Below, piece by piece: positions 42,229-50,571 of a stretch of 64,000 bases of DNA. The stretch is from Actinoplanes italicus (lineage in GTDB: Bacteria > Actinomycetota > Actinomycetes > Mycobacteriales > Micromonosporaceae). Under the pieces are notes generated by a model. That model saw only the letters and a list, made by a program, of their open reading frames with translations. It searched no databases and was not told where the DNA came from. The stretch is taken from NCBI RefSeq assembly GCF_003001815.1, contig NZ_PVMZ01000008.1, positions 310,001 through 374,000 on the forward strand, given 5' to 3'. Both the position numbers and the translations under genes were made by a program. Within the stretch, counting starts at the first letter, position 1, and each line of letters opens with the position of its first letter.

Positions 42229-42618
42229 ATGGCCGTCGACGAATCGCCCCCGCGCCCGCGCGTCCGGGTCGTGCTGGCCGACGCCGCGGCCCGGCGGGTG
42301 GCGGCCGATCATGGCAGCGCCGACCTGGCCGAACAGACCCCGGTCGGTGAGGCGCTGGTCAAGGGTCTGGTCCGCGCCCAGCTGGCCCTCGCGTTGCGGC
42401 TGGCCCTGGTGGTGGCGGCCGGGCTCGGCACCCTGCCGCTGCTGTTCGCCGTGGCACCGGCCGTCGGCGAGGTGAAGGTCTTCGGAATGCACCTGCCGTG
42501 GGTGCTGCTCGGGCTGCTGTCGTTCCCGTTCCTGGTGCTGGTCGGCGCGGCCTACGTGCGCTGGGCGGAACGCAACGAGCAGGACTTCGCGGCCCTGATC
42601 CGCAGGCCGGAGAAGTGA
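42229..42618 (+). CDS. Small two-helix membrane protein, symporter partner
   Basis: 129 residues: a soluble N-terminus of about 55 residues, two transmembrane helices (LALALRLALVVAAGLGTLPL and LPWVLLGLLSFPFLVLVGAA) and a short acidic tail. It overlaps the sodium/solute symporter by 4 bp (GTGA). The second symporter of the window also has a small two-helix partner (DUF485), so I infer an equivalent accessory role. It shows no clear DUF485 sequence. Confidence 0.78.
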   Translation: MAVDESPPRPRVRVVLADAAARRVAADHGSADLAEQTPVGEALVKGLVRAQLALALRLALVVAAGLGTLPLLFAVAPAVGEVKVFGMHLPWVLLGLLSFPFLVLVGAAYVRWAERNEQDFAALIRRPEK

Positions 42619-44240
42619 ACCCGTACCTGGCGCCCGGCCTGATCCTGGTCGTGCTGCTGACCGTGGCGATCGGGGCGTACGGCCTGCGCTTCGCCCGGAC
42701 CACGTCGGACTTCCTGGTCGCGTCCCGGTCGGTGAGCCCGTCCTGGAACGCGGCCGCGATCAGCGGCGAGTACCTGTCCGCGGCGTCCTTCCTGGGTGTG
42801 GCCGGCCTGGTCCTGCGCTACGGCGTGGACGTGCTCTGGTACCCGGTCGGGTTCGCGGCCGGCTATCTCGCGTTGCTGCTGTTCGTGGCGGCCCCGCTGC
42901 GCCGGTCCGGGGCGTTCACTCTGCCCGACTTCTGTGAGGTACGGCTGCGCTCGACCGCCCTGCGCCGGCTGGCGACCGCGTTCGTGCTGTTCATCGGCTG
43001 TCTCTACATGTTGCCGCAGCTGCAGGGCGCGGGCCTGACGTTCGCCACGCTGACCGGTGGCTCGTACGCCTGGGGCGCCCTGGTCGTGGCGGTGGTGGTG
43101 ACGGCGAACGTGGCGTTCGGCGGGATGCGGGCCATCACGTTCGTGCAGGCGTTCCAGTACTGGCTGAAGCTGACAGCGCTGGCCGTACCGATGATCTTCC
43201 TGATCCTGCAGTGGCAGTCCGACGGCCGCCCTCAGGTGACGCCGCCCGCGGGTGCGGTCTTCCATGCCGCGACCACGGTGGTCGTCGAGCAGGACGCGGT
43301 GCTGGACGGCACGAGGCGGGTCGAGGCCGGGGAGACCCTGCGTTTCGAGGCCGGCGACCCGGTGCCGCAGGTGAGCACTGTGGACGCTGAGTTCGGCGCG
43401 GACTGGTTGCTGCCGGACGGTGAGACCAGCCTGTTCGCGACGTATTCGCTGATCCTGGCGACGTTCCTGGGCACGATGGGGCTTCCGCACGTGCTCGTCC
43501 GGTTCTACACGAACCCGGACGGCGCCTCGGCACGCCGTACCACCCTCGTCGTCCTGGCCATGGTGGGTCTGTTCTATCTGCTGCCGACGATGTACGGGGT
43601 GCTCGGCCGCATCTACACACCGCAGCTGCTGATGACCGGCAGCAGCGACGCCGTGGTCCTGCTTCTGCCCGAGGCGGCTCTCGGCGACGGGCATCTCGGC
43701 CGGTTGCTCGGCGCCCTGGTCACGGCGGGCGCGCTGGCAGCCTTCCTCTCCACCTCGTCCGGCCTGCTGACCAGTGTGGCCGGGGTGATCTTCACAGACG
43801 TGCTGCGACCGGGGCGAAACGGTTCGATCCGGGATTTCCGGGTGGCCACCCTGCTGGCCGCGTCGGTGCCGACCCTGCTCGCCCTGTATGTGTCCGACAT
43901 GGACGTCTCCCGGGTGGTGGGGCTGGCGTTCGCGGTGGCGGCGTCGAGTTTCTGCCCGCTGCTGGTGCTCGGCATCTGGTGGCGGCGGCTGACCGACGTG
44001 GGTGCGATCGCCGGGCTGGTCGCCGGTGGGGGCGCGGCGATGGCGGCCGTTCTGGTGACCGTGCTCGGACCACCGCTGACCGGCTGGGTCGCCGAGGTCG
44101 TGAACCAGCCGGCCGCGTGGACGGTGCCGCTGGCTTTCCTGGTCATGGTCGGGGTCTCGCTGCTCAGCGGGCGCCGGGTGCCACCCGACGTGGGCGCCAC
44201 GATGCTGCGGCTGCACGCCCCTGAATCACTTCGGGGCTGA
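42615..44240 (+). CDS. Sodium/solute symporter (SSS family)
   Basis: A 541-residue transporter with about 13 transmembrane helices. SSS motifs include SPSWNAAAISGEYLSAASFL, the FGGMRAITFVQAFQYWLK segment and TFLGTMGLPHVLVRFYT. An insertion of about 60 residues between helices (about 210-270) carries VEAGETLRFEAGDPVPQ. It is acetate/pyruvate-permease-like; the substrate is not certain. GTG 42615 overlaps its small partner. TTTAAGG direct repeats lie downstream in front of the next gene. Confidence 0.9.
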   Translation: MNPYLAPGLILVVLLTVAIGAYGLRFARTTSDFLVASRSVSPSWNAAAISGEYLSAASFLGVAGLVLRYGVDVLWYPVGFAAGYLALLLFVAAPLRRSGAFTLPDFCEVRLRSTALRRLATAFVLFIGCLYMLPQLQGAGLTFATLTGGSYAWGALVVAVVVTANVAFGGMRAITFVQAFQYWLKLTALAVPMIFLILQWQSDGRPQVTPPAGAVFHAATTVVVEQDAVLDGTRRVEAGETLRFEAGDPVPQVSTVDAEFGADWLLPDGETSLFATYSLILATFLGTMGLPHVLVRFYTNPDGASARRTTLVVLAMVGLFYLLPTMYGVLGRIYTPQLLMTGSSDAVVLLLPEAALGDGHLGRLLGALVTAGALAAFLSTSSGLLTSVAGVIFTDVLRPGRNGSIRDFRVATLLAASVPTLLALYVSDMDVSRVVGLAFAVAASSFCPLLVLGIWWRRLTDVGAIAGLVAGGGAAMAAVLVTVLGPPLTGWVAEVVNQPAAWTVPLAFLVMVGVSLLSGRRVPPDVGATMLRLHAPESLRG

Positions 44241-44265
44241 ACGCGCGGCGACGCGATGCGGCTGA

Positions 44266-44282
44266 TTTAAGGATCTTTAAGG
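44266..44282 (+). promoter_or_regulatory. Direct repeats, candidate response-regulator site
   Basis: TTTAAGG occurs at 44266-44272 and again at 44276-44282, a 10-bp period (TTTAAGGATCTTTAAGG). Such one-turn direct repeats suit OmpR-type dimers. They lie 45 bases before the start of the secreted protein gene. Confidence 0.4.
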
Positions 44283-44326
44283 TTCCCTTCCCGTCCGCCG
44301 GTGAACCCACTCTCGTATTCATCGGC

Positions 44327-44983
44327 ATGAGACGCACTTACCGCCGCCCGGGCCGGACCGGGAGCAACCGCAAGATCGTGATCGGGCTCGTGGTGGCTGC
44401 CGTGGTCGGCGGCGGTATCGCCGTCGGCACCGGCCTGAGCAGCGCTTCCACCGCCTGCGACGGGATGGACCAGGCGATCCGCAACAACCAGCAGTTCATC
44501 GCCGCCCAACGGGCCAACCCGAACTCGCAGACCGAGGCCGTGATCGCCAACCGGCAGGCCGTGATCGACCTGATCAACGTGCAGAAGAAGCAGGCCGGAT
44601 GCGGTGGCGCCGTTGCGGCTCCGCCGGCTCCCCCGGCCCAGCAGGCCACCAAGCCGCCCGCCACCAAGCCTCCGGCGCAGCAGGCCACGCAGCCGCCCGC
44701 CGCCGGAAACAACGGCAACAACGGGGGCGGCGCCGGTCAGGTCGTCTGCGCCGGTTCGACCGTCACGCTCTCCGGTGAGGGCGGCGCCCCCGCCGCGTCC
44801 AGCGGGACCCACCCGATCGGCACGACGCTGCGGGTCCGGAACCTGGACAACAACAAGAGCATCACGGTCAAGGTGACGAGCGTGTCCGGCAGCTGTGTCC
44901 TGCTCAACAACGCCGCTTTCGAAGAGGTGCGTGAGCCCGGGAAGTTCCTGATCAGGCGTGCTGTGATCGAGCGGGTCGGCTGA
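44327..44983 (+). CDS. Exported protein with C-terminal double-psi beta-barrel-like domain
   Basis: 218 residues. The N-terminus MRRTYRRPGR is basic and followed by a hydrophobic helix VIGLVVAAVVGGGIAVG. A short helical part (ACDGMDQAIRNNQQFIAAQR) and a Pro/Ala/Gln linker follow (about 98-130). The C-terminal part (TTLRVRNLDNNKSITVKVTS and AAFEEV) resembles RlpA/expansin-type double-psi beta-barrels, though the catalytic Asp pattern is not clear. It probably acts in or at the cell wall. Confidence 0.7.
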   Translation: MRRTYRRPGRTGSNRKIVIGLVVAAVVGGGIAVGTGLSSASTACDGMDQAIRNNQQFIAAQRANPNSQTEAVIANRQAVIDLINVQKKQAGCGGAVAAPPAPPAQQATKPPATKPPAQQATQPPAAGNNGNNGGGAGQVVCAGSTVTLSGEGGAPAASSGTHPIGTTLRVRNLDNNKSITVKVTSVSGSCVLLNNAAFEEVREPGKFLIRRAVIERVG

Positions 44984-45042
44984 GCTTGATCCGGGCGGTC
45001 CGGATGTTCCCGGACCGCCCGTGAGCCCGATACGTTCTTTTC

Positions 45043-45798
45043 ATGAGCGACACGGCGGCGATGGCGCTTCGCGGGCTCGTCAAGCACTTCGACACCCGCC
45101 TCGCGGTCTCCGGGGTGAGCCTGGACGTCCCGGCGGGTTCGTTCTTCGGCCTGCTCGGTCCCAACGGGGCCGGCAAGACCACCACGCTGTCCATGGCGGT
45201 GGGTCTGTTGCGGCCCGATCATGGTGACGCCTTCCTTCTGGGGTACGACGTCTGGCGCTCGCCGGCCGAGGCGAAGGCACTGGTCGGCGTCCTCCCCGAC
45301 GGCGTGCGCATGTTCGACCGGCTGAGCGGCCCGGAGCTGCTCGCCTACCACGGCCTGCTGCGCGGCATGCCCGCCGAGACCGTGGACCAGCGCTCCCGTG
45401 ATCTGCTCGACGTGCTGGAGCTCGGCAGCGGCAACCGGACCCTGGTGGTCGACTACTCGGCCGGCATGAAGAAGAAGATCGGCCTGGCCTGCGCCCTGCT
45501 GCACGCGCCCCGCCTGCTGGTCCTCGACGAGCCCTTCGAGGCGGTCGACCCGGTGTCGGCGGCGCTGATCCGCGACATCCTCCAGCGGTACGTGTCCGGC
45601 GGCGGCACCGTCGTCTTCTCCAGCCATGTGCTGGAGGTGGTGGAGCGGCTCTGCTCCCACGTGGCGATCATGTCCGACGGGGTCCTGCGGATGACCGGCA
45701 CGCTGGACGAGGTCCGCGGCGACCGCACCCTTTCGGACGTGTTCGTGCAGGTGGTCGGGGGCCGGGTGGCCACCGGGTCGGAACTCGCGTGGCTCTGA
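45043..45798 (+). CDS. ABC transporter ATP-binding protein
   Basis: A 251-residue ATPase. Walker A is GPNGAGKTT. The signature loop is degenerate (YSAGMKKKIGLA in place of LSGGQ), as usual for ABC-2 exporters. Walker B is RLLVLDEPFEAVD and the H-loop is FSSHVLEVVE. It drives the membrane protein encoded next, which overlaps by 10 bp. The exported substrate is unknown. Confidence 0.93.
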   Translation: MSDTAAMALRGLVKHFDTRLAVSGVSLDVPAGSFFGLLGPNGAGKTTTLSMAVGLLRPDHGDAFLLGYDVWRSPAEAKALVGVLPDGVRMFDRLSGPELLAYHGLLRGMPAETVDQRSRDLLDVLELGSGNRTLVVDYSAGMKKKIGLACALLHAPRLLVLDEPFEAVDPVSAALIRDILQRYVSGGGTVVFSSHVLEVVERLCSHVAIMSDGVLRMTGTLDEVRGDRTLSDVFVQVVGGRVATGSELAWL

Positions 45799-47393
45799 CC
45801 CCCACCGCCGCGCCGGTCGCGGTCGGAGTCCGCACGTTCGTCCGCCTCAAGTTGCGGATCACCGCCAACAGTCTGCGTGGCCGTACGACCAGGATCGTGA
45901 TGTTCGTCCTCGGTGCGGTGGCCGCCTGTTTCCTGGCCGTCCTCGGGCACGCCCTCTTCGCCCTGCCCGGACTCCTCGACCGGCCGGTGATGGCCGGGGT
46001 CCTGTTCCCGTTCGGCGGCGCCGTCCTGATGCTCGGCTGGGTGTTCCTGCCGCTGCTGTTCTTCGGGGTGGACAGCACGCTCGACCCGGCACAGTTCGCG
46101 CTGCTGCCGCTGCGGCGCCGCACACTGATCATCGGGATGGGCACGGCCGCACTGGTCGGGCTCCCGGCACTGGCGACCCTCGCGGCCACGCTCGGGATGG
46201 TGACGTCGGTCGCCCACCTGGGCGGCCTCGGCGCGGCGCTCGCGGGACTGGCCGGCGTCGTCTCGGGGCTGCTGCTCAGCGTGGTGATGAGCCGGGCGGT
46301 GATCAGCGCCTTCGCCACCGCGCTGCGCTCGCGCCGGGCCCGTGACCTGGCCACCATCCTGCTCGCGGTCGTGGCGGCGTCGATCGGCCCGCTGGAGCTG
46401 ACCCTGCTCGGCGTGCTGAACCGGGCGGACTGGGACTCGGTCGAGGCGATCGCCGCGGTCACCGGGTGGACGCCGTTCGGCGCCCCGTACACGATGGGCC
46501 TCGACGTCGCGGCGGGACGCGCGTGGGCCGTACCGCTGAAGCTCCTGATCGTTCTCTCCGCCGTCGGTCTGCTGGTCTGGTGGTGGAGCCGCACGCTGGA
46601 GCAGGCGATGGCCGGCACCGCGGGCGCCGGTGGACGGGCCGTGACGTCCGACAGCCGCCGCCCGGTGGATCAGCTGCTGTTCCGCTGGTCACCGCGGAGC
46701 CGGTTCGGCGCGCTGACCGCCCGGGAGATCCGCTACTGGTGGCGCGAGACACGACGGCGGGCCGCGCTGGTCACCCTGGGCATGGCCGGCGTGTTCCTGC
46801 CGCTCTCCACCGCCTTCGCCGGGGGTGGCGGACAGGCCACCGGGCTGGCGTTCATCGTCGGCGCCATCGCTCCGATCGGCCTGGCCAACCAATTCGGGTA
46901 CGAGGGGAGCGCGTACGCCACCAATCTGGCGACCGGGGTGCCGGGGAGGCTCGAGGTGCACTCCCGGGCCGCCGCGCACGCCCTGTTCACCGTGCCGTTG
47001 CTGCTGCTCGTGGCGGTGGTGACGGGTCTCGTGGCGGATCGGCCGGAGGCTGTCGCGGCCCAGCTCGGCACCCTGCTCGCCACCTACGGCGTGGGGCTGG
47101 CGCTGGTGTTGCCGATCTCGGTGCGGGCCGCCTACGCGCTGCCGGACACCAGCGGGCCGTTCTCGCTGTCCTCGGGTGGCGGGTTCAGCAAGGCACTGCC
47201 GGGACTGGGCGCGCTGTTCGGGGCGTTGCTCGGTGGGGTGCCGATGCTGATCGTGGCGTGGACGTGGCCGTGGTTCGGGTTGCCGGCCGGGCTCGCCTAC
47301 GGCGCGTGCGCCTACCTGCTCGGTGCCCACCTGGCCGGTCGCATGCTGGACCGCCGGATGCCGGAGCTGCTGGCCGCGGTCACGCCGCGTTAA
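45789..47393 (+). CDS. ABC-2-type exporter membrane protein
   Basis: A 534-residue permease with about 12 hydrophobic helices in two similar halves, joined by a cytoplasmic stretch (about 275-325, containing FRWSPRSRFGALTAREIRYW). LIVLSAVGLLVWWWSRTLEQ and the final AYLLGAHLAGRMLDRRMPEL fit large ABC-2 exporter subunits. GTG 45789 lies within the ATPase gene, so expression is coupled. The stop overlaps a small convergent gene by 4 bp. Confidence 0.88.
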   Translation: MALTPTAAPVAVGVRTFVRLKLRITANSLRGRTTRIVMFVLGAVAACFLAVLGHALFALPGLLDRPVMAGVLFPFGGAVLMLGWVFLPLLFFGVDSTLDPAQFALLPLRRRTLIIGMGTAALVGLPALATLAATLGMVTSVAHLGGLGAALAGLAGVVSGLLLSVVMSRAVISAFATALRSRRARDLATILLAVVAASIGPLELTLLGVLNRADWDSVEAIAAVTGWTPFGAPYTMGLDVAAGRAWAVPLKLLIVLSAVGLLVWWWSRTLEQAMAGTAGAGGRAVTSDSRRPVDQLLFRWSPRSRFGALTAREIRYWWRETRRRAALVTLGMAGVFLPLSTAFAGGGGQATGLAFIVGAIAPIGLANQFGYEGSAYATNLATGVPGRLEVHSRAAAHALFTVPLLLLVAVVTGLVADRPEAVAAQLGTLLATYGVGLALVLPISVRAAYALPDTSGPFSLSSGGGFSKALPGLGALFGALLGGVPMLIVAWTWPWFGLPAGLAYGACAYLLGAHLAGRMLDRRMPELLAAVTPR

Positions 47394-47689
47394 CGCAGCC
47401 GGCGCAGGCCGTCCCGTTCCGAGCGGTCCACCTGAGGCTCGCGGGGTGCCGGGATCCGGTTCGCCGGGCTGGGCCGCAGGCCCTCCTCGCGGACGAAGAT
47501 GCGCCGGCGCTGCAGAGCGTTGCCGGCCGGGCCGAGCACGTAACCGTCGATCCAGATCCATCCGTCGTAGGTGGCTCTCGGGTCGATCCGGATGATCCGG
47601 AAGGTCAGAGCCCGGTCGCCGGAGAACTGGACGCTTGCCGCCGGACCGACGTGCACGACGTCGCCCGGGCGCAGCATCTCCTGACTCAT
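47390..47689 (-). CDS. Small conserved actinobacterial protein, unknown function
   Basis: 99 residues, soluble, with no signal. The body MLRPGDVVHVGPAASVQFSG then RALTFRIIRIDPRATYDGW reads as a compact beta domain, followed by YVLGPAGNALQRRRIFV and a polar tail. I recognise the pattern as a recurring small actinobacterial protein but know no function. ATG at 47689 matches the natural start. It is divergent from the flavin-reductase-like gene. Confidence 0.75.
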   Translation of the reverse strand: MSQEMLRPGDVVHVGPAASVQFSGDRALTFRIIRIDPRATYDGWIWIDGYVLGPAGNALQRRRIFVREEGLRPSPANRIPAPREPQVDRSERDGLRRLR

Positions 47690-47761
47690 CACTCGAAAAT
47701 AGTTGTTGATCAATTGGAACGGGTAGCCACGTGCGCAATCTGTAAACGGGAGAATGACCCG

Positions 47762-48286
47762 ATGCAGTCCGAAGAGCCGGGTGGGCGCATTCACTCCACC
47801 GATCCGTTCGCCATTCCGGAGACCGAGAAATCCCAGGTCCGACGCTTGCGGGGGCGGCTCGCCGCGACCGTCACGCTGTGGACCGCTCCCGGTCCGGCCG
47901 GACTGACCGTCTCCTCGGCGGTGGTCGCCGACGGGGACCCCGGCCGGGTGCTCGGCCTGATCGACGAGGAGAGCGACTTCTGGGACGCCGCCTCGGCCGC
48001 CGGCCGGTTCGCGGTCACCCCGCTGACGCCGGCCGACCGGCAACTCGCCGACCGCTTCGCCGGCCTGTTCCCGGCGCCGGGCGGACTGTTCGCGACCGGC
48101 GACTGGGAGGAGACCGGGTACGGCCCGGTGCCCGCCCGGGCCGGCGCGTGGGCCGGGTGCCGGCTCGACGGCAGCCGCCCGTGCGGGTGGGCGCTGCTAC
48201 TCGAGGGAGTGATCGAGACCGTACGGACCGGTCCCGCCGGGTCGCCTCTGATCCACTACCGGGGCAGGTACACCGAACTTGCCTGA
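47762..48286 (+). CDS. Flavin-reductase-like FMN-binding protein
   Basis: 174 residues. RLRGRLAATVTLWTAPGPAG with LTVSSAVVADGDPGRVLGLI fits the split-barrel flavin reductase fold. The RFAVTPLTPADRQLADRFAG helix and a late YRGRY strand match short FMN-binding oxidoreductases. It probably uses NAD(P)H to reduce FMN or a flavin-bound substrate in the cytoplasm. It has its own promoter in the 72-bp divergent gap. Confidence 0.8.
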   Translation: MQSEEPGGRIHSTDPFAIPETEKSQVRRLRGRLAATVTLWTAPGPAGLTVSSAVVADGDPGRVLGLIDEESDFWDAASAAGRFAVTPLTPADRQLADRFAGLFPAPGGLFATGDWEETGYGPVPARAGAWAGCRLDGSRPCGWALLLEGVIETVRTGPAGSPLIHYRGRYTELA

Positions 48287-48403
48287 CTGCCGCTCAGCGC
48301 ATTCAGACCGCCACTCAGCGCAGACCACGACCGGCGGCCAGTGACACGGCTCACTGCCTCGTACGGTGCCGGAAAGTCACTCCCCACGAAGGTGGTGAAT
48401 CCC

Positions 48404-48763
48404 GTGCCGGCATCCGCCGAGAGATACCTCGAAGTGCAGCGCTCCGAGGAGTTCGCTCAACTGCGCCACAGGCTGCGCAGATACATCTTCCCCACGACAG
48501 TCGCGTTCATCGTCTGGTACTCGCTGTACGTGCTGCTCTCCGCGTACGCGCGGGACTTCATGGCCATCAAGGTGGTCGGCAACATCAACGTGGCGCTGAT
48601 CTTCGGTGTCCTGCAGTTCGTCTCGACGTTCTTCATCGCCTGGCACTACTCGCGGTACGCCGCGACGAAGCTCGACCCGCTGGCCGATGAGATCTACAAC
48701 GAGCTGGAGAACGGCCCGTCCGCCGAGCCCGCCGCCACCGCGACCGACGGGGGCAAGGCCTGA
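48404..48763 (+). CDS. DUF485 small membrane protein
   Basis: 119 residues with two transmembrane helices: YIFPTTVAFIVWYSLYVLLS and INVALIFGVLQFVSTFFIAW. AYARDFMAIKVVG between them and WHYSRYAATKLDPLADEI after are DUF485 hallmarks. DUF485 proteins accompany acetate/cation symporters (the YjcH-ActP arrangement), and the stop shares one base with the ActP-like start. GTG 48404 follows AAGGTGGT; GTG 48392 is an alternative. Confidence 0.9.
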   Translation: MPASAERYLEVQRSEEFAQLRHRLRRYIFPTTVAFIVWYSLYVLLSAYARDFMAIKVVGNINVALIFGVLQFVSTFFIAWHYSRYAATKLDPLADEIYNELENGPSAEPAATATDGGKA

Positions 48764-50436
48764 TGGCCCCGCAGATCCTCGCGGCCGAGGCGGCCGCCAG
48801 CTCCCGCTCGCTGACCATCACGCTGTTCCTCGTCTTCGTGGCCATCACGCTCGGCATCACGATCTGGGCCAGCCGGCAGACCAAGACGGCCACCGACTTC
48901 TACGCCGGCGGCCGCCAGTTCTCCGGTTTCCAGAACGGCATGGCGATCGGCGGCGACTACATGTCCGCGGCGTCGTTCCTCGGCATCGCCGGCCTGATCG
49001 CCCTGTACGGCTACGACGGCTTCCTCTACTCGATCGGCTTCCTGGTCGCGTGGCTGGTGGCGCTGCTGCTGGTCGCCGAGTTCCTGCGCAACTCCGGCCG
49101 GTTCACGATGGCCGACGTGCTGGCGTTCCGGATGCGGCAGCGCCCGGTCCGTACCGCCGCCAGCGTCTCCACCATCGTGGTGTCGATCTTCTACCTGATC
49201 GCCCAGATGGTCGGCGCCGGCGCCCTGGTCTCGCTGCTGCTCGGCATCAAGCCGGGCGCCACGTTCCTGGGCATGGACGGGGACACCGCAAAGGTCGCCA
49301 CGATCATCCTGGTCGGCGCCCTGATGATCACCTATGTGACCGTCGGCGGCATGAAGGGCACCACGTACGTCCAGATCGTCAAGGCGTTCATGCTGATGGG
49401 CGGCGCCCTGATCATGGTGCTGCTGGTGCTGGCGCACTACAAGTTCAACCTGTCGGCCCTGCTCGGTGACGCCGCCGAACAGTCCGGCAAGGGGAGCGCC
49501 TTCCTGGAACCGGGTCTGCGCTACGGCGTCGAGACCGCGGGCGACGCGGCCAAGACGTTCTACAGCAAGATGGACCTGCTCTCGCTCGGCCTCGCCCTGG
49601 TCCTCGGCACCGCCGGCCTGCCGCACATCCTGACCCGCTTCTACACCGTGCCGACCAGCCGGATCGCGCGTAAGAGCGTCCTCTGGGCGATCGCCATCAT
49701 CGGCACGTTCTACCTGTTCACCCTGGCTCTGGGCTTCGGCGCGGCGGCCCTGGTGGGCGGCGCGAACATCACCGCGCAGGACAAGGCCGGCAACACCGCC
49801 GCGCCGCAGCTCGCCCAGCAGCTCGGCATCGACTACCTGGGTGGCGACACCGGTGGCGCGATCATGCTGGCCGTCATCGCGGCCGTCGCCTTCGCCACCA
49901 TCCTGGCCGTGGTCGCCGGTCTCACCCTGGCCTCGTCGTCGAGCCTCGCGCACGACTTCTACGCCAGCGTGATCAAGCGAGGCAACGCGTCCGAGCGGGA
50001 CGAGGTCCGGGTCGCCCGGATCTCCGCCCTGCTCATCGGCGCGGTCGCGATCGCCCTGTCGATCTTCGCGCAGAGCCTGAACGTCGCCTTCCTGGTGGCG
50101 CTCGCGTTCGCGGTGGCGGCTTCGGCGAACCTGCCGGCGATCCTCTACAGCCTGTTCTGGCGCCGGTTCAACACCTCCGGCGCGCTCTGGTCCATCTACG
50201 GCGGTCTCATCTCCGCCGTGGTCCTGGTGTTCTTCTCGCCGGTCGTCTCCGGCTCGGCCACCGCGATGTTCCCGGACCAGGACTGGCACTTCTTCCCGCT
50301 GTCGAACCCGGGCATCATCTCGATCCCGCTCGGCTTCTTCTTCGGCTGGCTCGGCACGGTCCTCTCCAAGGAGACCGACCCGGAGAAGTACGCGGAGCTC
50401 GAGGTCCGGTCCGTGACCGGCCACGGGGCGCACTGA
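48763..50436 (+). CDS. actP: Cation/acetate symporter, ActP type (SSS family)
   Basis: A 557-residue transporter with 13 helices. DFYAGGRQFSGFQNGMAIGG with DYMSAASFLGIAGLIALYG is the ActP signature, and GTAGLPHILTRFYTVP and SSSSLAHDFYASVIKRG follow. It takes up acetate or other short carboxylates with a cation. The DUF485 partner is directly upstream. The gene ends at a GC hairpin. It is more typical of ActP than the symporter at 42615. Confidence 0.92.
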   Translation: MAPQILAAEAAASSRSLTITLFLVFVAITLGITIWASRQTKTATDFYAGGRQFSGFQNGMAIGGDYMSAASFLGIAGLIALYGYDGFLYSIGFLVAWLVALLLVAEFLRNSGRFTMADVLAFRMRQRPVRTAASVSTIVVSIFYLIAQMVGAGALVSLLLGIKPGATFLGMDGDTAKVATIILVGALMITYVTVGGMKGTTYVQIVKAFMLMGGALIMVLLVLAHYKFNLSALLGDAAEQSGKGSAFLEPGLRYGVETAGDAAKTFYSKMDLLSLGLALVLGTAGLPHILTRFYTVPTSRIARKSVLWAIAIIGTFYLFTLALGFGAAALVGGANITAQDKAGNTAAPQLAQQLGIDYLGGDTGGAIMLAVIAAVAFATILAVVAGLTLASSSSLAHDFYASVIKRGNASERDEVRVARISALLIGAVAIALSIFAQSLNVAFLVALAFAVAASANLPAILYSLFWRRFNTSGALWSIYGGLISAVVLVFFSPVVSGSATAMFPDQDWHFFPLSNPGIISIPLGFFFGWLGTVLSKETDPEKYAELEVRSVTGHGAH

Positions 50437-50453
50437 TCTTTTCCGGTGCAGAG

Positions 50454-50487
50454 CACGGGCCGGCGTAGTCGCCGACGTCGGCCCGTG
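50454..50487 (+). terminator. Hairpin terminator
   Basis: CACGGGCCG (50454-50462) and CGGCCCGTG (50479-50487) form a 9-bp stem 17 bases after the ActP-type stop. Confidence 0.7.
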
Positions 50488-50571
50488 TCCGTGCCGTCAC
50501 TCTCCTCCTACCTTCGTGCCGAAGCGCGTCGAGACCACGGATCAACGCCCGGCACTACGTAATCTGGTGTC

